From Shinisaurus crocodilurus (Eukaryota > Chordata > Lepidosauria > Squamata > Shinisauridae): DNA of 64,000 nucleotides. The DNA lies in the NCBI GenBank assembly GCA_021292165.1, contig CM037877.1, positions 105,895,858 through 105,959,857 on the forward strand. Reading direction: 5' to 3'. The position numbers were made by a program, and so were the translations under genes. Positions 53,862-62,152 of this stretch are shown in pieces (position 1 is the stretch's first letter; the number at the start of each line of letters is the position of its first letter). The notes beneath the pieces were generated by a model that saw only the letters and a list, made by a program, of their open reading frames with translations, was not told the origin of the DNA and searched no databases.

Positions 53862-54274
53862 AAATATAGGAAGCCTATTGGTTCATCTAGCTCAGTAATT
53901 TCTATACCAGCTGGTGGTTCCAATGTCAGTGGGGCTGTGAATCCACTCCAGATTTTACTCCGAACCTTTAAGGAGTAATCCATGGTGCCGAACCTATTTT
54001 GGGGATGGGGTTCAGCACTATGGATAGATCCTTTAAAGTTCAGACTAAAATCCAGAGTGGATACACAGGCCTGCTGACACTGGAGCCACCAACCTCCACT
54101 GGTTGAACCTCTTTCATTCAGCCCATGGAGCAACTTCCACTTTGGAAAATGGAAAAAGGTCTCCAGAGTTTAATGTAGGAGTCTTTCGCAATACCTAGAG
54201 ATGTCCGGGACTGAGCCTGGGACCTTTTATATGTAAAGGATGTGTTCTACCACTGAGCTATGTCCCTTTTTTCT
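53862..54274 (-). mobile_element. tRNA-derived SINE (type 2), split by a foldback MITE
   Basis: The 3' part (GGAAGCCTATTGGTTCATCT at 53870) lies left of the MITE. The body and inverted tRNA head (ATACCTAGAGATGTCCGGGA, then TGTTCTACCACTGAGCTATG) lie right of it at 54150-54265. Confidence 0.78.
53908..54101. mobile_element. Foldback MITE (CAGGGGAGGCTGGTG family), diverged
   Basis: CTGGTGGTTCCAATGTCAGT at left pairs with the inverse of GGTGGCTCCAGTGTCAGC at right. The arms run through ATCCACTCCAGATTTTACTC and meet near CCTATTTTGGGGATGG. The left terminus seems shortened and the TSD is not clear. Confidence 0.8.
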
Positions 54275-54576
54275 CTAACTATATTTGGCAAGGCAATGCA
54301 ATAAAGCACCAAGGCTTTTAAACGGAGGACCCTGACAACCCGACCGAAACTTGTACCAGCCTGCAGTGAGAGGAAATATTTGCTCTCAGACTCAGGTTTA
54401 TATGCAGCGGAAATGTTATTCTACTAACCAAACTAAGAATCTGGATGTTGAAGCAATCATTTTCCATTTTGAAACATTATGCTTCCCCCACTTAACTTGA
54501 ATATTTATCATCATGGAGTCTCACGCAACAGTAAATAAATAACCAAAGATTGAAAAGCTCTTAAAATAACCTTGTT
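54275..54576. other. Intergenic stretch left of the L1
   Basis: Nothing recognised. The L1 begins at the G run near 54577. Confidence 0.4.
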
Positions 54577-54813
54577 TGGGGGGGGCGGAGCCACGCTGGA
54601 TATGGAGTAGCAGCCTTCTGTAGAGCTCCCAAGAAAGAACTGATTAAAAGCATAAATCACCATCAAAAAAAATGAGAGAAATGTGAGTGTTTAACTTTTC
54701 CTATTGTTTTCTGCCTTTTCCTTCATCTAACGAGGTCTGTGGGGGAAGATCTAAGTTGAGAAAGTAGTAATTAGAATGAGTTACTGTGTCTCTCTGGGCT
54801 GCCAGAAGTCCCT

Positions 54814-55900
54814 ATGAAAGCGCGGGATAAAAAACAAAGTCTAATTCCGCACTGGAAGAGAGAGAAAAAGCACCCGTCTGATGTTAGTGTATCCAGACTA
54901 ACTAGATTGTCAGCTGATACTAGTTCAACAACAGAATATAACTCACAGTTTAAATCTGGTCAGCCGCAAAAGGGAAAAATAGCTGCATCACAGTCTGAAG
55001 CGAGGAAGACTAAGGGTGATAGTATGGCCGATCCATCTGGCAAAGGGCCAGGAGCGAAGGCAAAAAACTCTGGACAGTCTCCAAGTAAACCACAGCAGAC
55101 TTTACCAAACATAGATCAAATGTTGACGCACCTGACAGCTCTTATCACGGAGGGAAATGCTTCACTTTCAGAGAAAATGGATAAAAGAGATGATCAGCTG
55201 ATTGCTCGAATGGACACAATGCAGGAATCTCTTGATCATGCTTTGAGTCAAATAAATAAGCTGACTTCTAGAGTGGATGACTTGGAAAAAACAACAGCTC
55301 AGTATGATATGAGATTTAATGAAGTGGAGACACAGATGATTAATTTACAGGACAGACAATGCCGTCTTAATATTCGGATTTGAGGTTTCCCAAGAGAGGC
55401 AGGGGAGACTGCAAGCAGTGTAAGAGCTTCAATTTTGGAACGGTTCGGGGGGGGGGGTCACCCCCCAAGAACAATGGATGGATCAAGATCTGGAGAGAGC
55501 ACACCGGGTGGGTGCTTTCCGGAGAGGAATGACAAATAGAGATATTATAGTATGTTTCTCCAGTTTTTATAAGAAGAATATTGTAATGCAAGCACTGAGA
55601 CAGAAACCAGATCAAATAGTATACAGTGGATCTACTTTACAAGTTTATAATGATTTATGTCCTCAAACAATTGCCTGGAGGAGAACGGTGAAACCTTGCA
55701 CTGAAGTGCTGAGAAAGAAAAGAATCAAATATAATTGGGGTTATCCAGTATTTCTGTCTTTCGTGTTGGATGACAAGAGATGTAAAATTACATCATATAA
55801 CCAAGGAATGGGCCTGCTTGGAGAGATGGGACTGTTGGATGGACAGCCTGGAGATCGGAAGAGGCCAGAAGAAACTCCTCCTGTGGGAGGAGTTATTTAA
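54814..55900 (+). pseudogene. L1 ORF1 (RNA-binding coiled-coil protein), broken by a stop and a frameshift
   Basis: ORF1 proteins coat L1 RNA as trimers and act as chaperones in the ribonucleoprotein. The N-terminal third (54814-55090) is basic and serine-rich. A coiled-coil stretch follows (about 55100-55380), with heptad-like SEKMDKRDDQLIARMDTMQE and INKLTSRVDDLEK. The RNA-binding part contains LERAHRVGAFRRG, then DIIVCFSSFYKKN, and the C-terminal domain ends at a natural stop (55898-55900). Two lesions break it. A TGA at 55381 directly precedes GFPREAGE, where an arginine CGA is likely, i.e. CpG decay. A frame change lies in the G run at 55446-55456. Otherwise the sequence is well preserved, so this copy was probably active until recently on an evolutionary scale. 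Confidence 0.88.
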
Positions 55901-56074
55901 GTCAAGATTTCTGGAGTAAAAGGAGAGGAGTGGTGGCAGAGAAGAAGGAAAAAAGAAGAGATGGAGCTGTTTGTTTTGTCTTTGTTGTTTCTCTTTGCTG
56001 TTGTTTGTATGTTTCCTTTTTCCCTTTTTGTTTTTTCTTCCTTTGTTTTTGTGGGGTTTCCCCCCCCCTTGTAT

Positions 56075-56111
56075 ATATATATATTTATATATATGTATGT
56101 ATATATATATG
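56075..56111. repeat. (TA)n microsatellite in the L1 spacer
   Basis: Two TA runs separated by TTTATA and GTATGTA. Confidence 0.88.
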
Positions 56112-56227
56112 CAGATGTATAATTCCCCCCCCTCTTTTCCTTGGTTCTGGGTTTTTTTTTTTCTTTCCCCCCCTCCTCCTCTTTCTTTTTCTAATTACTC
56201 TTAATACTCACTTCTCTCTTGAAGGAA

Positions 56228-56228
56228 A

Positions 56229-56261
<33 letters not shown>

Positions 56262-56273
56262 CATCATCATCAT
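56228..56273. repeat. (AAT)n(CAT)n microsatellite in the L1 spacer
   Basis: About twelve AAT units then four CAT units. Confidence 0.93.
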
Positions 56274-56577
56274 CTACTTTTTTTTCTTTTTCTTTTTTTT
56301 CTTAAAAACAAATGAAAACGATTTCTTAAAAACAAACAAAAACAAGATTAAGATGGCGAATGAGAGATAAACTTGTGGGAGGGCCTGGGAGGTTGCTGTC
56401 CAGAAGGGTTTGGTTTCGTTCCCCCCCCCCTGAGTAGGAGGGTAGGGTTAGAGCGGGGCATGTTGCCCTGGCATGGTAAGGGGGGAGAATTGTATAGATG
56501 TGGGATAGGTGGGAGGAGGTGTTATGTGTTTATTGTCTTCACTAGAGGGGGCCAAAGATTCAGAACTTTTCTAGTAT

Positions 56578-58348
56578 TTGATGGATCCTAAATTGAGAAT
56601 TTCTACATTGAACGTTAAAGGCCTGGGAACTGTTATTAAAAGGCGGCACATTGAAGCACTCCTAAAGAAAGACAAGGCGGACATTATTTTTCTGCAAGAA
56701 ACGCATCAGTCAAAGAAAGGGGTGAACGAATTAAAGCTGAGGTGGTCCAGTTTGTATGAAACGGCATTTGGATCTTCTAACTCAAGAGGAGTGGCAATTA
56801 TTATTTCTAAAAAATGTGGTTTTGGAGTTTTAAAGGTTAAGAAGGATGCCAGAGGGAGATATATTTTAATTAATGGTACCATGGGGGGAGAAGAATTTGT
56901 ATTAATTAATGTTTATGCACCAAACCAGAATCAAGGGGAATTTTATCAAATGGTGTTTAAGGAAATGGGTGTTATACAGAATAAGAGGGTTATTATGGCG
57001 GGTGACTTTAATATGGTGATGGATAAAAGGATAGATAAATCAAACCCCACGGATGGGGAGATGAAGAATAACATCACGTTTTTGAATAAGGTGATCACAA
57101 AGGAAGGGTTGGTGGATGTTTGGAGAGAAGTTAAAGGGCAAGATAGAAGATATACGTATTATTCATCAGCCTTTAAGAATTTTTCTAGGATAGATTATAT
57201 ATTTGTGTCTAGGAGCTTGGTCTCTAGGGTCATGAGTACTGAGATAGGTATTATAAAAGTTACGGATCATGCGTTGGTCAATATGGATTTAAAGATAGGG
57301 AAGGATTATAGAGAGGCTAGAAGATGGAGGTTGAATTGTAATATTTTTAAAGTAAAACATATAACTGAAAAGATAGAGAAAGAGATGAGGGAAATTTGGG
57401 AATTTAATCAAACTGAGGATTGTAGTCAAGCTATAATATGGGATACTATGAAAAGTGTTATGAGAGGTATAGGAATAAGAGAGGGAGTTAATTTAAGAAA
57501 ACAACAGGAGGCTTTTAAGAAACAGATAGAAGAAGAGATTAGGGAGTTAGAAAAATCTTTTTTAAAGAATAGGGATAAGAAGGTATTTGCTGAATTGCAA
57601 GCTAAGAGGAAAGAATTTGAGAATAAAGATATAGACAAAGTGCAAAGGAATTTGATATATATGAAAAGAGATTTTTTTGAGAATAGTAATAAAAATTCTA
57701 AACTTTTAGCTAGATCTGCGCAAAAAGAAAGGGAAAAAAATTTAGTGGGGGTGATTAAAGATAAGAAGGGTAAGGAATACAATTTAATGAAGGATAAATT
57801 AAAAATATTTCATGAATTTTATTCCGAATTGTATAAGGCTGGTTTATGCTCTGAAGTAAGGATTAAATAATATATTGAAAAAAAATTGAAAATAAAAATA
57901 TTAGAAGAGGATAGAGACTATATGGAACAACCTTTTACGGAGTTAGAAATAGAGTTTGCTATAAATAAATTAAAAGATGGTAAAACTCCCGGAATAGATG
58001 GTTTAGGGGCTGAATATTATAAGGTTTGTAAGAAAATGATAATTCCCAAGTTAAAAAACTTGTTTAATGATATTTTACAGGGGGGAGAGATTCCTCCTTC
58101 CTCTTGGAAACAATCTTTGACCATTTTAATCCTGAAACCAAATAAGGATCCGGCAGACCCAGGATCTTATAGACCAATTTCATTAATTAATCAAGATGCA
58201 AAATTAATGTCTGCAATATTAGCTAGAAGAATGAATAGTTTTGTTAGTTATATTGGCGTAGATCAATGTGGTTTTGTACAAGGTAGACAAATGGCAGATT
58301 TGACTAGAAGAGTGTTAAATATAATACATTTAATTAAGAAAAATAATT
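56578..58348 (+). pseudogene. L1 ORF2, endonuclease and N-terminal RT, one in-frame stop
   Basis: This is the N-terminal part of the L1 enzyme that nicks target DNA and primes reverse transcription. The APE-type endonuclease has all expected catalytic positions: N12 (TLNVKG), E41 (LQETH), Y113 (NVYAPN), D143 and N145 (AGDFN), D206 (RIDYIF) and D230-H231 (TDHALV). A lysine-rich helical linker follows (residues about 240-430). A TAA at 57868-57870 interrupts it, but the same frame reads on as YIEKKLKIKILEEDRDY, so a CAA to TAA change is the simplest cause. RT begins with INKLKDGKTPGIDGLGAEYY, LILKPNKDPADPGSYRPISL and QCGFVQGRQM. The frame is then cut at 58349 by the CR1 insertion, just before the catalytic TLDIFKAF motif. 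Confidence 0.92.
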
Positions 58349-58430
58349 TCATAGAATCATAGAAAAGTAGAGTTGGAAGGGGCCTACAGGGCCATCGAGT
58401 CCAACCCCCTGCTCAATGCAGGAATCCAGG

Positions 58431-61301
58431 TCAAAGCATCTCTGACAGATGTCTGTCCAGCCGCACCTTGAATGCCTCCAGACTGGGAGAGCCCACCACC
58501 TCCCTAGGTAGTTGATTCCATTGTCTTATTGCTCTGACAGTCAGGAAATTTTTCCTGATGTTTAGGTGGAATCTAGGTTCCTGTAACTTGAGCCCATTAT
58601 TCCGTGTCCTGCAAACTGGGATGAACGAGAAGAGATCTTTGCCCTCCTCTGTGTGACATCCCTTCAAATACTGGAAGAGTGCGATCATATCTCCCCTCAG
58701 TCTCCTCTTCTGAAGGCTAAACATGCCCAGTTCTTTCAGTCTCTCCTCATAGGGCCTTGTTTCCAGTCCCTTTATCATCCTTGTTGCCCTCCTCTGAACC
58801 CTCTCCAGTTTGTCTATGTCCTTGTTAAAGTGAGGTGCCCAGAACTGGACGCAGTACTCAAGATGAGGCCTAACCAGTGCCGAGTAAAGGGGAATTATCA
58901 CTTCCCGTGATTTGGAAGCTATACTTCTATTAATACAGCCCAAAATAGCATTTGCCTTCTTTGCAGCCACGTCGCATTGCTGGCTCATATTCAGTTTGTG
59001 ATCTACCACAATTCCAAGATCCTTCTCACTTGTAGTATTGTTGAGCCAAGTGTCCCCCATTCTGTAACTCTGCATTTGGTTTCCTCTCCCTAGGTGCAGC
59101 ACTTGGTATTTATCCCTGTTAAATTTCATTCTGTTGTTTTCGGCCCAGCGCTCCAGCCTATCGAGGTCACTTTGAATTTTGTTTCTGTCTTCCAGAGTAT
59201 TAGCTGTTCCACCCAACTTTGTGTCATCTGCAAATTTGATAAGCATTCCCTGTACCTCCTCATCCAAGTCATTAATAAAAATGTTGAAGAGCACCGGGCC
59301 CAGGACCGAGCCCTGTGGTACCCCGCTCGATACCTCTCCCCAGTTTGAGAAGGAACCATTGATAAGCACTCTTTGAGTCCGATTCTTTAGCCAATTGTGG
59401 ATCCACCTGATAGTTGTTCCATCTAGCCCACTCTTAGCTAGCTTACTAATCAGGATATCATGAGGCACTTTGTCGAAAGCTTTGCTGAAGTCCAGGTATA
59501 TAATGTCCACAGCATTCCCACAGTCCACAAGGGAGGTTACCCGATCAAAAAATGAGATCAGATTAGTCTGACAGGATTTGTTCTTGACAAATCCATGCTG
59601 GCTTCTAGTAATCACTGCATTGTTTTCAAGGTGCTTGCAGACTGACTTCTTTATAATCTGCTCAAAAATCTTCCCGGGGATTGATGTCAGACTGACTGGC
59701 CTATAGTTCCCAGGTTCCTCCTTCTTGCCCTTTTTGAAGATGGGAACAACATTTGCCCTCCTCCAGTTGTCTGGCACTTCACCTGTCCTCCAGGATTTCT
59801 CAAAGATAATAGACAGTGGTTCTGAGAGTTCTTCTGCCAGTTCCTTTATTACTCTAGGATGCAGCTCATCAGGCCCTGGAGATTTAAACTCCTTCAGAGT
59901 AATCAGGTGCTCCTTGACCATTTGCCTATCAATCTCAAGCTGCAATTCTGCCCCTTCAGTCTGCAATTCAGGTTTGCCAGGGGGGTCATAGACCCTCTTT
60001 TGGGAGAAGACTGAGCCGAAGTAGGAATTGAACACTTCTGCCTTTTCTTTGTCTTCTGTTATCAATTTGCCATCCTCATTGCGTAGTTGAACCACCAGTT
60101 CTTTCTTCTGTCTTTTACTGTGCATGTATCTGAAGAAAGCTTTTTTGTTGCTTTTAGCATTCCTCGCTAACCTTAGCTCATTCTCAGCTTTAGCCTTCCT
60201 GACACTATTCCTGCAGTTCTGTGCTACCTGCCTGTACTCTTCCCCTGTAGCCTGTCCTTCCTTCCACTTCCTATACGTGTCCTTTTTTGTTTTCAGGTCA
60301 TCTTTGAGTTTATTGTGAAGCCACATTGGCTTCTTCTGTTGCCCTCTGCCTTTTTTCCTTGTGGGAATTGTTTGCAATTGTGCCTTTAAAATTTCCTTTT
60401 TTAAAAACTCCCACCCCTCCTGGGCTTCCTTTCTCGTGAGAGTCACTTGCCATGGGATCTTACTAATCATTGTTCTGAGTTTGTTAAAATTGGCTTTCCT
60501 AAAATCCAGGGTACGTGTTTGGCTACACTCAGCTTTTGCTTCTGTTAGAATCAAGAACTCAAGTATAACATGGTCACTTTCCCCCAGAGTTCCCGAAACT
60601 GCCACTTTATCCACTAACTCGTCTCTGTTGGTTAGAATCAGGTCAAGGATAGCCGATCCTCTAGTTCCTTCCTCCACTTTCTGTAGGAGGAAGTTATCAG
60701 CAGCACAGCTCAGGAATTTCTTGGAGGGGCCATGTTTGGCTGAATAAGTCTCCCAACAGATATCAGGGAAATTGAAGTCTCCCATTACTACCACATCGTG
60801 CCTCCTTGAAACACTGGCAATTTGCTTTTCAAAAGTTCCATCCTCGTCTTCTCCTTGATTGGGTGGTTGGTAGTAGACTCCAACCGCCATGTTCGTTTTA
60901 TTCTTTGCCCCCTTTATTTTAACCCAGATGCTCTCAATGGGGCTGCCAAGCTCCTCTTCCTGTATCTCTGTGCAGAGATACGTATTTTTAACATACAGTG
61001 CAACTCCACCTCCCTTTCTGTTGCTTCTGTTCCTTTTGAACAAGTTATACCCTTCAATTGCTGTATTCCAGTCATGGGAGTCATCCCACCAGGTTTCAGT
61101 TATCCCTATCAAGTCGTACTTGCCCTCATGTATCAAGAGTTCAAGTTTGTCTTGTTTATTGCCCATACTCTGGGCATTAGTATAGAGACATTGAAGACTA
61201 TGTGCTTTATAGTCCGACTTTCCCCCTACATTTTGTGGTAGACTATCAATGGGCACCGCTGGAGCTGTTCTCTCCATTGTGGCATAGAGGCCTTCTTCCA
61301 T
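58431..61301 (-). CDS. CR1 ORF2 protein: APE endonuclease and reverse transcriptase, intact
   Basis: This is a 956-codon uninterrupted frame. The endonuclease has N42 (YTNAQSM), E69 (ITETW), Y143-region (GVYYQPP), D175/N177 (MGDFNFPD), D220 (LDLILTN) and D243-H244 (SDHVILEF). RT motifs follow in order: GPDELHPRVIKEL (476-488), KKGKKEEPGNYRPVSLTS (523-540), YLDFSKAFDKVPHD (602-615), SGVPQGSVLGPVLFNIFIND (659-678), catalytic FADDTKL (690-696) and EKDLGIVVDHKLN in the thumb region. The C terminus (VRAIRQWNQLPREVVGS...) is the usual CR1 ending. The start was taken at the ATG 38 bases after the ORF1 stop. Length and motifs fit a complete CR1 ORF2, so the protein is potentially active. Lack of a complete 5' end argues that the copy has no promoter of its own, though a read-through transcript could supply it. 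Confidence 0.95.
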   Translation of the reverse strand: MEEGLYATMERTAPAVPIDSLPQNVGGKSDYKAHSLQCLYTNAQSMGNKQDKLELLIHEGKYDLIGITETWWDDSHDWNTAIEGYNLFKRNRSNRKGGGVALYVKNTYLCTEIQEEELGSPIESIWVKIKGAKNKTNMAVGVYYQPPNQGEDEDGTFEKQIASVSRRHDVVVMGDFNFPDICWETYSAKHGPSKKFLSCAADNFLLQKVEEGTRGSAILDLILTNRDELVDKVAVSGTLGESDHVILEFLILTEAKAECSQTRTLDFRKANFNKLRTMISKIPWQVTLTRKEAQEGWEFLKKEILKAQLQTIPTRKKGRGQQKKPMWLHNKLKDDLKTKKDTYRKWKEGQATGEEYRQVAQNCRNSVRKAKAENELRLARNAKSNKKAFFRYMHSKRQKKELVVQLRNEDGKLITEDKEKAEVFNSYFGSVFSQKRVYDPPGKPELQTEGAELQLEIDRQMVKEHLITLKEFKSPGPDELHPRVIKELAEELSEPLSIIFEKSWRTGEVPDNWRRANVVPIFKKGKKEEPGNYRPVSLTSIPGKIFEQIIKKSVCKHLENNAVITRSQHGFVKNKSCQTNLISFFDRVTSLVDCGNAVDIIYLDFSKAFDKVPHDILISKLAKSGLDGTTIRWIHNWLKNRTQRVLINGSFSNWGEVSSGVPQGSVLGPVLFNIFINDLDEEVQGMLIKFADDTKLGGTANTLEDRNKIQSDLDRLERWAENNRMKFNRDKYQVLHLGRGNQMQSYRMGDTWLNNTTSEKDLGIVVDHKLNMSQQCDVAAKKANAILGCINRSIASKSREVIIPLYSALVRPHLEYCVQFWAPHFNKDIDKLERVQRRATRMIKGLETRPYEERLKELGMFSLQKRRLRGDMIALFQYLKGCHTEEGKDLFSFIPVCRTRNNGLKLQEPRFHLNIRKNFLTVRAIRQWNQLPREVVGSPSLEAFKVRLDRHLSEML

Positions 61302-61339
61302 TGGTACCCCCGAGTTTATGTCTCCCTCCCCTGTTGGAT

Positions 61340-62152
61340 TCAGTTTAAAGCCCTCCTGATTAAGTTCCTCATGCTGTGTCCAAACACATTCTTCCCAGTC
61401 CTTGTGAGGTGCAACCCATCCTTTGCCAGCAGTCCATCTTCCAGGAAGTGTAGCCCGTGGTCCCAGAATCCAAATCCCTCACGTCGGCTCCACCTTCGTA
61501 GCCAGTCATTCACTTGGAGTATTTTTCTTTCCCTTTCTATGCCTCTTCCAAGTACTGGAAGGATGGATGAGAAAACTATCTGGGCCCCGAAGTTCTTGAG
61601 TTCCCTTCCCAGCTCTTCAAAGTCTGCCGTGATTTCTTTGTAACTCCGCTTGGCAGTATCATTTGTACCCACGTGGAAGAGAAGAAAGGGGTATGTGTCG
61701 GTGGGCTGCATGAGCCTCGGCAGCTGCTCTGTCACATCCTTAATCCGTGCCCCAGGGAGACAGCACACCTGGCGAGTCCATGGGTCTTCGCGACATACTT
61801 TGGCTTCGATCCCCCGCAGGAGGGAGTCTCCCAGTACGAGTACTCTTCTCTTCCTCTTGATGTAGGCCTTGGTTTGATTGCCTCCACTTGACTGACCCTC
61901 AGCCTCTTGCTCGCTGTCACGTTGGGTGCCCGGTAATCCGTCCTCTGCAGGCTGTCCTCTGCTCTCGTCCTCAAGTACATGGAAGCGGTTCCATAGCTCC
62001 ACTGCTTCCACAGGCGCAGAGTGTCTTGTAGTTCTTCTGCTCCTAACAGTCACCCTTTTCCAGGGAGTTCCCCCTGCGTTATTTTCCCTTGCCTCTGCAG
62101 TCTCCGACTCCGCCTCATCCTGCAGTTGCCCTTCTGGCTCCTGTACTGTGCT
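61340..62152 (-). CDS. CR1 ORF1, 5'-partial, with complete SGNH (GDSL) esterase domain
   Basis: From the L1 junction the frame is open for about 270 codons to a TGA at 61342-61340. The first possible GTG start is at 62053, but the frame continues upstream (VQEPEGQLQDEAESETAEAR), so the true start has been lost by truncation. An acidic, low-complexity N-terminal part is followed by an SGNH hydrolase domain. Counting from the GTG, block I is VLVLGDSLLRG (residues 71-81, catalytic serine in GDS), block III is VGTND (128-132) and block V is KDGLHLT (211-217, the D-x-x-H pair). Esterase domains are a known feature of CR1 ORF1. Their role in the element is not settled; membrane or lipid interaction has been suggested. 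The catalytic residues appear intact. ORF2 follows after 38 bases. Confidence 0.93.
   Translation of the reverse strand, partial: STVQEPEGQLQDEAESETAEARENNAGGTPWKRVTVRSRRTTRHSAPVEAVELWNRFHVLEDESRGQPAEDGLPGTQRDSEQEAEGQSSGGNQTKAYIKRKRRVLVLGDSLLRGIEAKVCREDPWTRQVCCLPGARIKDVTEQLPRLMQPTDTYPFLLFHVGTNDTAKRSYKEITADFEELGRELKNFGAQIVFSSILPVLGRGIERERKILQVNDWLRRWSRREGFGFWDHGLHFLEDGLLAKDGLHLTRTGKNVFGHSMRNLIRRALN

Larger units (their letters stand above)
55901..56577 (+). other. L1 inter-ORF spacer, low complexity
   Basis: The plus strand is purine-rich to about 55965, then T-rich with poly(T) and C runs. It has (TA)n at 56075-56111, (AAT)n at 56228-56262 and a G-rich stretch at 56372-56510 just before ORF2. 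Frames through it are low complexity and not genes. Confidence 0.8.
58349..62152 (-). mobile_element. CR1 LINE, nearly full, intact ORF2, inserted in the L1
   Basis: This is a minus-strand CR1 with its 3' terminus at left (TCATAGAATCATAG, the inverse of the TTCTATGATTCTATGA end). It runs through the 3' UTR, ORF2 (58431-61301) and ORF1 (61340 to the break at about 62152). The 5' end is truncated within ORF1. No clear target duplication is seen: the L1 reads ...AAAAATAATT on the left and TTGAAAGCAGGGG on the right, which joins in frame. CR1 elements usually make little or no target duplication, so this is expected. Confidence 0.95.

Noticed and set aside
55930..56370. Frames in the L1 spacer rich in Phe, Tyr and Ile runs
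   Set aside because: Translations of poly(T), (TA)n and (AAT)n tracts.
61340..62152. A host GDSL-lipase or PAF-acetylhydrolase-like gene
   Set aside because: It lies 38 bases upstream of a CR1 ORF2 on the same strand and matches the known esterase domain of CR1 ORF1.
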